A stretch of 64,000 bases of DNA from Protea cynaroides (lineage: Eukaryota > Streptophyta > Magnoliopsida > Proteales > Proteaceae). Below, piece after piece: positions 46,151-57,115 of the stretch. Each line of letters starts with the position of its first letter. Positions within the stretch are counted from its first letter, which is position 1. Location: the NCBI GenBank assembly GCA_028583415.1, contig CM053276.1, positions 64,441,071 to 64,505,070 on the forward strand. The letters are read 5' to 3'. The translations under genes and the position numbers were made by a program. The notes below the pieces were generated by a model. That model ran no database searches. It worked only from the letters and a program-made list of their open reading frames with translations, and was not told the origin of the DNA.

Positions 46151-47509
46151 TGTCCCACCCACTAACCAATAGTGTAATGAACCACTATAAAAACCAACGA
46201 TTCAAGCTAAGATCTCATAAGACCATGCCAACAATCCAATCCAAATACATTCCACATCATAATCAGAGACAATAAAATAAATAATGAAAGTCTTTATTAA
46301 TAATGAACTGAGTATCTACAATGATAAGTAATTAAATAATCTAGTTATCTCCAAATAATCATGACATAATTTTAACAAACTATTACAAATAACAAAATGC
46401 AAAAGTTAAACACTAAGCGTAAACATAGTTGAAACACTCTCTTCATGAGTCATATTCATCCTCCACCGTTTGCTAGTCCATAGCCACCACATGTCTATGT
46501 GGCGCGTTCATGTAGTCTTCAACGATACTACCTACATCATTAGAAACTAAAAAGAATTACACACAAGAGGGTCAGCTCTCCAACATGAGCTTAGTAAGTC
46601 AACAAAATAATGCGCAAACATATGCATGCATTCAATTCATACCTTTGGTCTAGTTTTAAGTTTACGACTGTGCTATAGAAAGGATTGATGGCCACCGCAC
46701 CTCTTGCACGAGTGTGTAAATCTACCCAATGGATCAAACACCATTGTCGACCCACATGCACCCACCATGGAATAGAGATAGAGCTTAAGTGTCCGGATCA
46801 CACACTGCCAGTACTTCCCCTGATGCCTTACCCATACCAGTACGTATGCCCCTACTGGTGAGGTCTTACAAACTGGACTCGCAATTAACCAATCTTAATG
46901 CCATCCAAATGTATCCAAGGTCTCACCCCAACATTCCTTAATGCATCTATAGAGATAGAGCTAAGGCCCCTCGACAGAGTCAAAGACCACACGGTTCGAG
47001 ACCACCTCCCCTGATGCCCTACGATGTAATAGTTCCGCTAAGATAATGGTGATAAGACAATGTCAGTGGGTAGGACTTAAGTAGAGATAGAGCTAAAGCT
47101 AGAGTCTGGTGACCAGGTTACAATGCCATGTCCTCTCCCTGATGCTCCATTCGCATCCAACACACCAACCATATATACAATCACATGCCTATTCCTAGCA
47201 TCAACATCATGTTATAAATAAACATAAATAAATATACATGAGTAGATATATAACAAGTATTAGATGACATGTGAGATGCACAAGCAATCATACAAGGCAT
47301 GACATCATATTACATAGTAGAAAATAAAAAGAAAAAGATAGTTTGTTATTAGTCAATAAGTTTAGGTCTTGTTCCCTCACCATTGATTAATGTTTGTTCC
47401 TCTTCCAAGCTTTGAAAATTACTTTGAATCTATTAAGAACCTAAGAAGTTTATGGATTTAAGTTAGGATTCAATTGTAGCAAGTTTCAATAGTCGAAAAC
47501 CTTGTTTGT
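46151..47509 (-). mobile_element. 5' LTR of element E, left piece
   Basis: It matches the 3' LTR of E from its terminal word (TGTCCCACC, with a small deletion) to the F insertion. It includes the conserved short frame (46430-46525, VEDYMNAP) and the TAGCTCTAT modules. The other piece is 59446-60381. Confidence 0.9.
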
Positions 47510-47639
47510 TGTAAGACCCGTATCGAACTAACCGGTCTTACCACCTTGTACCAGGTCTACCTATCATGGTCGAGCCAAGTGGACCAAGTGCGTGAAGAAA
47601 CCACAAGACCAGGTATGAAGTCTAACCCAAAAATAGTCA

Positions 47640-47790
47640 AATATGAGGGTAGGGTTGCATGCCTAAATAGGTATGATCGACCCCACCTCAAAAGAGTCAA
47701 ACCCATGACTTTTTAGTCGTGGGGTCGCATGACTAGAAAAACGTAGGGTCGACGGATTCTGTGACCCTACATGCGACCCTATGATAGCAG
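47640..47790. promoter_or_regulatory. CGACCCTAC word cluster 1 (F 5' LTR)
   Basis: GTAGGGTCG and CGACCC(T/C)AC words just upstream of the TATA box. Confidence 0.55.
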
Positions 47791-48279
47791 GCAGAATCCA
47801 GAAATTAAGAAACCTTCCTAATTCAAAGGGGGTTTTTTCTTAACTCATTGGGACTTATTATGGAGGGTTTTCTTCTATAAATAGGACGTCCCTTAGCCTC
47901 TTTCACTCCTTTAGAACCCTAATTGAAAGTGAGAGCAAGAGAAAGAAAAGGAAGAGAAGAAGAGAAGGAAACTTGAAGAAGAAGACTAAGGAAGAGGAGG
48001 AAGTTCAAAGAAACCTCTGAATTAAGGTATGAACCTAATTCTCTACCTGAATAAGAGAGCCTAGAATAGTTTATGAAGAACATAGGATTAGGAGAAACCC
48101 AAATCATCCATCCATGGATAGATTCTAAGAGATTCCATGGAGGAAATCATTATGGACAATGAATGGTGTATAAATTGTAGTTTTGAGCCATAGAACAATT
48201 ATAGAATGGACCATGATAGTAAGCCAAAGGATCCAAACATGAAGGAATGGACTGTAGAGTGAAAGGTCGATATAGAATA

Positions 48280-48475
48280 CGTGTGGTCACACGTAGGGTC
48301 GAATGATATCCGACCCTACGAGACCATATGATTGACCACTTGCCCTCAGGAAGTCCCAGGGAGGGTGTGATCGCACGTAGGGTCGAATGGTATTCGACCC
48401 CACCTGCGACCCTACACCCTGGGGTCACAGAAACTGCTACCCTATGTGCTACCCCACCTGCGACCCTACAGTTTC
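48280..48475. promoter_or_regulatory. CGACCCTAC word cluster 2 (F 5' LTR)
   Basis: GTAGGGTCGAATG and CGACCCTAC pairs, some as near-palindromes (48292-48320), inside the candidate intron; 57885-58080 is the copy in the other LTR. Confidence 0.55.
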
Positions 48476-49430
48476 AGTTAGTTTAAACAAATTGGAATTA
48501 ATTCTAATTAAAATCTATCGACTTGTTAGGTCTTTCCAGTGGTTTAAAAGTGAATTATAAAGCTTGAACGAGGATCTACTAGCAATCAAAGGTGAGGGAA
48601 CAAGACCTAAACTAATTGACTAATAATAAACTGTTTTTGTTTATTGAGTCCAATACTATGAATGATTCTATGCTTGTATGATTGTAATGTGCATATCACA
48701 TGTCATCTATTATTCATGTTATTACTGGTCATGCATATTTAATTTCGTTTATTATAACATGATGAAGATGATGATGCTAGGAATAGACATGTGAATGTAT
48801 GTGTGTGGTTAGTGTACTTGATGCGAGTGGAGCATCATGGGGAGGACGTGACGCTGTGGTTCATCCTGGTCACCAGACTCTAGCTCTATCTTTACTCAAG
48901 TCTTGTCCACTAACATCGTCGTATCGCCATTACCTTAGCAGAACTATTACGTCGTAGGGCATCAGGGGAGATGGTCTCGGACCATGTAGTCTGTGACTCT
49001 GCTGGGGGGCCTTAGCTCTATCTCTATGGACGTATTGAGGGATGGTAGGGTGAGGCCTTGGATACACTGTTTGACATTAGGATTGGTTAGTTGTGAGCCC
49101 AGTTTGCAAGCCCTCGCCAACAGGGGCTTACGTGTTGGTATGGGTAGAGCATCAAGGGAAGTGTGATGCGGTGCGGTCCTAAGCACTTTAGCTCTATCTC
49201 TATTCCATGGTGGGTGCATGTGGAGGCGGCAATGGTGTTTGATCCATTTTGCGGTTCCACACATTCGTGTATAGAGGTGCGGCGGCCACCTATCCTTTCT
49301 ATTGCACATTGCAAACTTATGAATCAGACCAAAGATATGAATTGAATGCATGCATATGTTTGTTGCATTATTTTGTTTCCTCACTAAGCCGTGATGTGTG
49401 CTCACCCTTTTCGAATTCGAATATTTTTAG

Positions 49431-49579
49431 TTGATGATGCAGGTACAATAGTGGAAGATTATATGAATGCTCTAACATACGGGCATGCAGCGGTAATGGA
49501 GGCAGAAGTGATGATGGAGTCACATGATTCATCATGCGAGTGCAACTCCTGGATAATTTATTTACTTTATCACAGCTAG
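49431..49579 (+). other. Conserved short reading frame (F 5' LTR)
   Basis: VDDAGTIVEDYMNALTYG, then HDSSCEC, directly after TTTTTAG. The end is altered by the 90-base deletion; the 3' LTR copy (59032-59165) keeps a normal end. Confidence 0.45.
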
Positions 49580-49757
49580 ACTCTCAGTTCATTTAATATT
49601 AAAGACTTTCGCTATCGTGTATTTATTCTGATTTTTGTTGTAGATGCATATGGTTTAAGCAAATGGACACAGCCTATTCGAGATCCTGGTTGAACCATTG
49701 GTTTATTGGTGGTTCATCACACCATTCTGAATAGTGCAGAATTGTGGTGTGACAACT

Positions 49758-49769
49758 TGGTATCAGAGC
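49758..49769 (+). promoter_or_regulatory. Primer binding site of F (initiator tRNA-Met)
   Basis: TGGTATCAGAGC, three bases after the LTR. Confidence 0.92.
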
Positions 49770-50030
49770 TCTCGGCCCTGTCTATTAAACCAGTATACTT
49801 CCATAAAAGTTTATGAACTGAGTTAGAACAAAATTTAAAAGCTGTAATAAGAACACATTATAAGCACTTGTGTTGTATGAGACAAAATTAAGAAAGAGAA
49901 TAATGCACTATTAAAAGGAGAAAAATACATCAAATAAAAAGAAACGTTTATACATATCCAAATCAGAATACAATCCATAATCCGGACAGTTACTCCGTAG
50001 TACAAAGAAAAACAAAAAGAAAAATGTACA

Positions 50031-51383
50031 TCATGGAGCTGGAGGTGCTGAAGGAGGAGGTGCCTCACGATCCCAGTCATAGTCCTCAGCATACACCCTA
50101 GTCAACCAGGCTACCTGAGTCTGGGTCGTCTGGAGACTAGTTGTCAACTCGGCCATCCACTGATCGAACGCACGTTGAGCATATAGAAGCTCGCATACTC
50201 TCCCATCAGTCGTGCGTTGAGCATCTAGAAGCTTGCCTACTCTCCCATCAGTCGCGCGCTGAGCATCTAGAAGCTCTCCTACTCTCAGTTTAGTCACGCG
50301 CTGAGCCTCTCTAATCTCACGTAGTAGCCCCATCATATCATCAGAGGGTGGGTGTAAAGGACCAGTAGTGTGTGAAGGAGCCCGAGATGGACCAGCTCCA
50401 GTACAATGTAGAGGTGATGGAGGAGGTACGGCGTCTACATTCATGAACATACGATCTTCATCCTCAGCATCACCCCCATGGGCCCCTACTCCTACTACTG
50501 CTGCTCCCACCTCAGCGTCTGCTATCTCTACTCGATTATGAGGATGCACCAGAGTGTTCCTCTCATCATCACTAACCTGAGCATCCCGCATACCCATCCT
50601 ACAGATGGCCTCCTAGTCAAGGTCCGATGAGAAGGTCTTCTCTTGAATCCTCTCATCCAATAAATCAACGTGTAGGCGTGTGAGCAGTGTAGTGATCAGA
50701 CGTCCGTAGGGCAGGTTGCCTAACTGACCAGGCAGCGTAGCGCGGATCATCGTCCGGATGATAATATAAGGAAGGCAGATAGGCTGCCTGGTGCAAATGC
50801 AGTAGAGGACATACTGAGTCAACTGAGAAATCCTATCATAGTGTCCGCTCTGGGGAATTAGGTTATGCTGGATGATCTTGCAGTACACCCGAGTCTCTGG
50901 CCGTAGGTTGATCGCTTTCATCTCCCAGCAATCACCTCTAAGGACCTGACTATCAATCTCAGCACGCATCGCCAAGGATAGGAACTGGGGTTCCTTGGGA
51001 GCACAATACACCAAAGGGCCGTCATTTGATATGCCCAAAAAATCAGCCAACTACTGGCAGTTAAATGAAACCTCCACCCCTTTTACATAGCTAGTGATCC
51101 TGAGCTCCCTACCCCTCTTTGCGTCACTACGATCCCCCACTACCTAGAGATTGTAATAGAACTGCTTCACCAAAGAAGGATGAGTACAAGCCTCATAGGT
51201 GATCACAGGAAGCCAGCCCATGTCACCAAAAGCACCCTCTACGTTAAACAAGGCTAGACTAGCCAAGTTTACACTGCGACCCCCTTCTACTTTCTTACGC
51301 TCATAGTGAGCACACTGAGCTTCTACCTCATTGGAGCGGAAATGAACAGGGTCATGAGCCCTAGGAACCTTGGTACGTGCCAT
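50031..51383 (-). pseudogene. Extra gene opposite to gag-pol (F), plant transposon protein-like
   Basis: A 450-codon frame on the strand opposite to gag-pol, with three in-frame stops (51144-51146, near 51052, 50613-50615) and no frameshift. It starts MARTKVPRAHDPVHFRSNEV right after an acceptor site. NVEGAFGDMGWLPVI and LVKQFYYNL follow, then a block ending LPYGRLITTLLTRL (about 50660-50710), an acidic stretch, a Pro-rich stretch and a predicted coiled coil with a 14-residue repeat (LLDAQRATDGRVGK and relatives, three extra copies over A). The tail is PPPSAPPAP. It resembles PF20167-type plant transposon proteins by eye. No catalytic residues recognised; function unknown. Pieces related to A are conserved along the whole length. 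Confidence 0.78.
50160..50300. repeat. 42-bp in-frame repeats in extra gene (F)
   Basis: Three to four copies of a 42-base unit (AGCATCTAGAAGCT phrase near 50221, 50263; diverged near 50179), each coding 14 residues of the coiled coil. A has one. Confidence 0.8.
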
Positions 51384-51388
51384 ACTAT

Positions 51389-51837
51389 CTGCCAAGACAA
51401 AAAAATAAACAAGATATTAGTAATGGTGAAAAACTAAAATTTTTTGGCATTATAACGGCATGATTTGGCCAAAATCCTTACTTTTCACCCAAACAACTGG
51501 GCATGAGGACTTACATAGGTTCCAAACCATCCTACAAAGCTCATACAGTTGGAAATTTAATCTAGAAAGATCGAATTTGAAGAAATTTCAATAAATTCAA
51601 AAAATCTCAAAAATTAGGTCAAAAATGGAAAAATTCAAGTTTCTCGATAACCAACCGATGAAACTCAAATATTTTTGAGGGCTTTCGTCCATTGGGTGAC
51701 CAATAGCAAAAGCTCCCAATAAAAAATAAAATTTTACGGTTAGAAAAAGTTTAATTTAAAGAAAATGATGTAAATGGATGAAAACCTAGTTTAGAAAGCT
51801 TAAAAATGGGAAACAGTAGAGAGCATACCCGAAGAGA
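51389..51837 (-). other. Leader intron of the extra gene (F)
   Basis: Donor CGG/GTATGC at 51837 and acceptor TTGGCAG at 51389, 449 bases, five bases before the ATG. Sequence and position agree with the intron of A. Confidence 0.65.
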
Positions 51838-52342
51838 CAGAGCGGGAGTCGTGAACGGAAGAAATAATCACCAAACCCTAGGGGTCGATATTGTAGCAAC
51901 TCAGGGGAAGCGAGTTGAGTTGGAAGAAAAGAGGAAGAATATGAAATGAATCCAAAATTAGGTTTAAAAACCTAATTTTGGATCGTAGGGTCGCAGAATT
52001 CGACAAAATGTGCGACCATACGACCGACCCTACCATCGACCCTAGGCTCTCAGTGATCTGATAGAAATCATGGGTCGGACCTAGGGTTGGACATATACAG
52101 ACCCTACGATCGACCCTAGGCTCTCGGTGAGCTGATAGGGTTTCTGGTGTCTCATACCCTAGGGTGGCATAAGGAGCGACCCTACCATCGACCTACGATG
52201 GAAAATATAGTATTTTGTCAAAATGACTTGAAAAATTGGAAATTTATATTGATTAGTTGGATTTTGACTTGGGAACAACTTATATGGATTGCCTCACATG
52301 TTCTATGATTGTTTTCAAATACTACTACCACCAGAACAGGAA
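51838..52342. promoter_or_regulatory. Divergent region between extra gene and gag (F) with CGACCCTA array
   Basis: The words lie at 51980-52200: CGTAGGGTCGCA, CGACCCTACCATCGACCCTA (twice, at 52024 and 52183 with changes) and CGACCCTAGGCTCTC (two copies, near 52056 and 52111). The array stands between two genes transcribed away from each other. Its flanking bases match the LTR words of F, not those of A. No clear TATA box on either side. Confidence 0.55.
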
Positions 52343-53562
52343 ATGGCTGGGCGAAGAGTGACCAGACGAGGCCGTAACCCAATTCCAACACCACCACCTA
52401 TGGAGGAAGACAGCCATGTAAATCATGAAGCACAAGAGAATCTGAATATGGCACCGACAGTAGCTAATGGTTAGGAAAATCTTACAAACTTACCAGCCCT
52501 ACCTATGGATTTGGCTATAGCCGTAATGAACTTAGCACAACAGCTGCAGCAAATACAGCAGGTGTAAGGCAATATGCAAGCTGCTATAGGAATGGTTTTT
52601 CTAGCTACACATACGACACCTATGCCAGCAGGACAAGCTAGCACAGTACCAGGGGGAAGCAACACAGTATCCCATGCACCTCAAATACTAGTTATGCAGG
52701 CTCCAGTGCAGAATCCTGAGGTAGCTCAAGGTAGTTACCAGTACCAACCACCTATGTATGGGGCCTATGCTCAGTATCAGCTGGACCACTCCCGACTGAT
52801 CGAGCATTTTCTGAAAATGTAGCCTAAAGAATATAATGGTAAACCAACTGATCCTTTATGGCTAGCACATTGGATCGACGAAATGGAGAGGAATTTTATG
52901 ATGATGACAGTGAATGAGGAGGAGAAAGTACTGTGTGCAACCTTCATGCTGAAAGGTGATGCACACCACTGGTGGAAGTCTACATGGACTTATCTTCTTT
53001 GAGAAGTACTTCCCCAGAAGTTTCAGAGATTCGATGGAGAGAGAGTTCTTGAGTTTATATCAGGGGAAAATGACTGTGGATGCATACCAATAGCGTTATG
53101 AAGAGCTGTTCTTCTTTGCACCCGCTAGCATGCAAGAGGAAAATACAAAGACCCAAAGGTTCGTCATGGGACTCAGGGGAAGCATCCATGAGCATGTTCT
53201 GGGATTGGAAAAGAAAGTGTACAACGAAGTAGTACAGATTGCTCGAGTAATAGAGTCGAGCCAGAAGGAGAGCTACTTTGCTCAAAATAGGGGTATTAAA
53301 AGGCCAAACGGAAATTCATACAACAGAGGGAATACAAGGACATTCAAACCCTTCCGTAATCAAGGCTTCAATACTGCAGCCAAGACTACTCCAGCAGCTC
53401 AACCGCAACAAAAGCAAAATAACGAAGGAGTAAAATGCTTTAACTGCAACCAAGTAGGATATTATTCAAGGGAGTGTCCTAAACCCAGAAAGCAGCTACA
53501 ACAAGGAAATGTTTATGCTATTACATTTGAGGATGCTACCGCATCGCCTGATGTGGTCACAG
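52343..53562 (+). pseudogene. gag: gag of element F, broken
   Basis: It starts MAGRRVTRRGRNPIPTPPP. Stops at 52472-52474, 52564-52566 and 52819-52821 all replace residues that are sense codons in A or its relatives. Capsid-like motifs are WIDEMERNFMMM and KGDAHHWWKST. About 25 codons are lost with a shift near 52990. It ends with a zinc knuckle CFNCNQVGYYSREC (His replaced by Tyr) near 53438-53480. The frame stops at 53571 unless the short intron below is removed. Confidence 0.9.
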
Positions 53563-53629
53563 GTATGACCTGAACCTTTCATTTTGTGTTACATTGTGAG
53601 CATGTAGACTAAATTAAAATAAATCGCAG
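53563..53629 (+). other. Possible 67-base intron between gag and pol (F)
   Basis: It starts GTATGA after ACAG and ends TCGCAG. Unspliced, gag stops three codons in; removed, the gag frame enters pol without a shift just ahead of the protease. A has the same donor but the acceptor has become CACAA. Confidence 0.5.
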
Positions 53630-56600
53630 GTATCGTACCTATTAATGGCAAACCCGCTAGAGTATTCTTTGATTCTGGAGCTACTCATTCTTTTATATCT
53701 GTGTCATTTGGAAAGAAGCTGAATCTACTCCTCAAATCTTTGGACTACAAACTACTTGTGCGATTACCTATGGGATTGGAGGTGGAATTAGAAAAAGATT
53801 ATGGACCATGTCCAGTTCTTATTGACGAGAAGACTTTGGATGCAACCTTGATTCAACTTGAGATGGCAGACTTTGACATCATCTTGGGAATGGACTGGTT
53901 AGCTCGGCATTCTGCAAACCTATTATGTGCAGAAAAGAAGCTGACATTTAAAGACAAGGAAGGAGTAGAGTTTAGTTTTGCATGAACCAAAATTCCCCGT
54001 AAATGAAAACTCATCCTCTCTGCATTAAAGGCTAGAAAATGCTTCGAGAAAGGAGGAGTTGGGTATCTAGTATCAGTGGTCGACCTCACCAAGGAATCAC
54101 CACGAATGGAGAATATTGATATTGTGCATGACTTTCCAAATGTATTTCCTGAGGAACTACCCGGACTACCACCTGATCGAGCTATAGAGTTCATTATAGA
54201 TCTGATACCCGAAGCCGCGCCAGTATCTAAAGCACCCTATCGAATGGCTCCTACTAAATTAAAGGAATTAAAAGTACAGTTACAGGAATTATTGGACAAA
54301 GTTTATATCAGACCTAGCATACCACCATGGGGAGCGCCAGTATTGTTTGTAAAGAATAAGGACGGTAGTGTTCGACTGTGTATAGACTACCGAGAATTGA
54401 ATAAGCTTACAATCAAGAATCGGTACCGTTGCCTCGGATCGATGACTTGTTCGATCGGTTGCAAGGTGCCAAGGTGTTCTGCAAGATAGATCTGCGGTCA
54501 GGATACCACAAATTGAAGATTAAGGATGGTGATATTCCAAAGATAGCATTCAAAACAAGATATTGACATTATGAATTTTTAGTCATGTCTTTTGGATTGA
54601 CTAATGCACCTGCAACTTTTATGGAACTCATGAACCGGGTATTCCATGATATGTTGGATACATCGGTCATTGTATTTATTGATGATATATTGGTCTACTC
54701 TAAGGACAAGGAAACTCATGTCATGAATCTAAGGGCCGCTCTGCAGCGATTGAGAAAAGAGAAGCTTTACGCCAAATTTACAAAGTATGAGTTTTGGCTA
54801 AATGAGGTCGCTTTATTAGGCCATGTTGTATCCGTTGAAGGAATTAAAGTAGATCTCAGTAAAATTGAAGTCATTGTGAAGTGGAAAGCACCGAAGAGCG
54901 TTGCAGAAATTAGAAGTTTTCTAGGTCTAGCTGGGTATTATCGATGATTCGTGGAAGACTATTCTAGAATTGTTTTACCTCTGACCAGCTTGACTAAGAA
55001 AGGAGAAAAGTTTGTTTGGACTGATAAATGTGAGAAGAGTTTCTAAATATTGAAGGCTAGATTGATATCTGCTCCGATCTTGACTATTCCTATTTCAAGA
55101 CAGCCATTTACCTTGTACACCGATGCATCTGGATTGGGTTTAGGATGCATACTTATGCAAGAAGAAAAAGTAGTTGCGTATGCTTCAAGACAGCTGAAAA
55201 CACATGAGAAAAATTATCCTACTCATGACTTGGAATTAGCGGCAGTAGTACATGCTGTCAAAATATGGAGACATTATTTATATGGAGAGAAATTTCATAT
55301 TAAATCAGATCATAAGAGTCTTACTTATCTTTTTAATCAAAAGGAGTTGAACATGAGACAAAGAAGGTGGCTGGAATTATTGAAGGATTATGATTACGAT
55401 ATCCAGTATCATCCAGGAAAGGCTAATGTAGTTGCTGATGCGCTAAGCAGAAAGCAATGATAAAATCTCAAGGAGAGATTAACATGACTGCAGCGATGTG
55501 TGCTACCGAAAAAGTATTCAATTATGATAATGAATAGTTTGTGATAGATGCACCGGGTGGATCAACCAACCAAGGGTTTATTCATCAATTTTCAAATATG
55601 TTCGCAATATTGAAGATTGTACCAGATATAATAGATGAAGTGAAAGTCGCTATTAAATCAGACCCTTATCTGAGAACGGGTGAAGAAGACATCGAAAAAG
55701 GTAGGACTATCCCTGAGTTCACCTTGGACGAGGAAAAGGTACTAAAGTAAAAAGGAAGGGTATGCGTTCCTGAAATGAAAAACTTGGACATTAGACATAG
55801 ACTAATGAAGGAAGCTCACACCACCGCTTATTCGGTACATCTTGGAAGTACGAAGATGTATCATGATTTGAAGAAATTATATTGGTGGAGAGGAATGAAA
55901 GCAGATGTAGCTAAATACGTGTCTCAATGCCTAAATTGTCAGAGGGTAAAGGCTGAACGGCAAAGACCTGCAGGATTATTGCAGCCGCTACCAGAACCAG
56001 CATGGAAATGGGACTGCATCACTATGGATTTCGTCACCGGGTTACCGTTGACTCTTCGAGTAGTTGACACGGTCTGGGTGATTGTAGATCGTCTGACTAA
56101 GACAGCTCGCTTTATAGCTATACAACCACAGTATACCCTGGAGAGGTTAGCCAAGATATATGTAGATAACATTGTCAGATTACATGGTGCACCTAATAGC
56201 ATTGTGTCTGATAGAGACCTACGCTTTACTTCAAAGTTTTGGAAAAGATTACAAAAGGCTATGGGTACAACGTTGAAGTTCAGTACTGCATTCCATCCTC
56301 AGACAGACGGATAGTCGGAGCGTACTATTCAGATTTTAGAAGGCATGCTTCGAGCCTGTGTTATTGATTTTAAAGGCTTATGGGACGAGAAACTACCATT
56401 GATTGAGTTCGCCTATAACAACAGCTATCCGGCTACTATACAAATGTCACCCTATGAAGCATTGTATGGTAGGAAGTGTCGAACTCCTCTGTTTTGGAAT
56501 GAAGTTGGAGAACGTAGCATCGTTGGACCAGAGTTTGTTGAAGAGACTTGTCGAATAGTCGACATTATCAAGGAAAGAGTTAGAACAACTTAGAATCGTC

Positions 56601-57091
56601 AGAAACAGTATGCGGATACTCGACGTCGAGAGCTTGAATTTGTCGTAGGTGATAAGGTATTCTTGAAAGTGTCAGCTATGCGGGGTTTAAAATGATTTGG
56701 ACAGAAAGGGAAGCTAAGTCCGAGATGTGTCAGGCCATATGAGATTCTAGCTAAATGTGGAATAGTGGCTTATCAGTTAGCACTACCACCATCTATGTCA
56801 AGTGTGCATGATGTATTTCATATCTAATTATTAAATAAGTACGTTAGAGATCCAATGCACGTTTTGACAGTGGATCCACCAGATCTAACTAATGATTTGA
56901 CATTCGAAGTAGCACCAACTGAAATCACTAGCCGAAAGGTTCAACGTCTACACAACCGTGACATATGCTATATTAAAGTCACTTGGAAGAGCCGAGATAT
57001 AGAAGAGATCACATGGGAAGAAGAGAATGTTATGCGAAAGCAATATCCTCACCTTTTTGGCTCGAAAAGTATGTGTAAATTTCGAGGATGA
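53630..57091 (+). pseudogene. pol: pol of element F (PR-RT-RNase H-IN-CHD), broken
   Basis: Protease has the intact site DSGATHSF near 53672. RT spans about 54235-54850 with FIDDILVYS near 54675, broken by a one-base loss near 54424 and stops near 53983, 54005, 54564 and 54944. RNase H (55050-55460) has TDASGLGLG, DLELAA, SDHKSL and ADALSRK. Integrase has EAHTTAYSVH and CLNCQ (55815-55945), then MDFVTGLPL at 56023, SDRDLRFTSKFW and SERTIQ after a TAG at 56312-56314. The chromodomain-like end (PTEITSRKVQRL, IKVTWKS, EEITWEEENVM) is at 56920-57040, with a stop at 57089. The Asp and Glu of the integrase core are kept. Many stops stand where A has Gln. Confidence 0.92.
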
Positions 57092-57100
57092 AATTTCTAA

Positions 57101-57115
57101 TAAGAGGGGGGGAGT
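57101..57115 (+). promoter_or_regulatory. Polypurine tract of F
   Basis: TAAGAGGGGGGGAGT next to the 3' LTR. The motif TTCGAGGATGAAATTTC just upstream (57079) is typical of this chromovirus group. Confidence 0.85.

Larger units (their letters stand above)
47510..49754 (+). mobile_element. 5' LTR of element F
   Basis: 2245 bases, TGTAAGACCC to GTGTGACA. TATA box TATAAATA at 47876-47883 followed by GGACGTCCC and a purine-rich leader. Candidate intron 48027-49430 (GTATGA to TTTTTAG). Modules with TTAGCTCTATCT at 48887, 49012 and 49186. About 90 bases present in the 3' LTR near 59152 are deleted at 49548. Confidence 0.93.
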
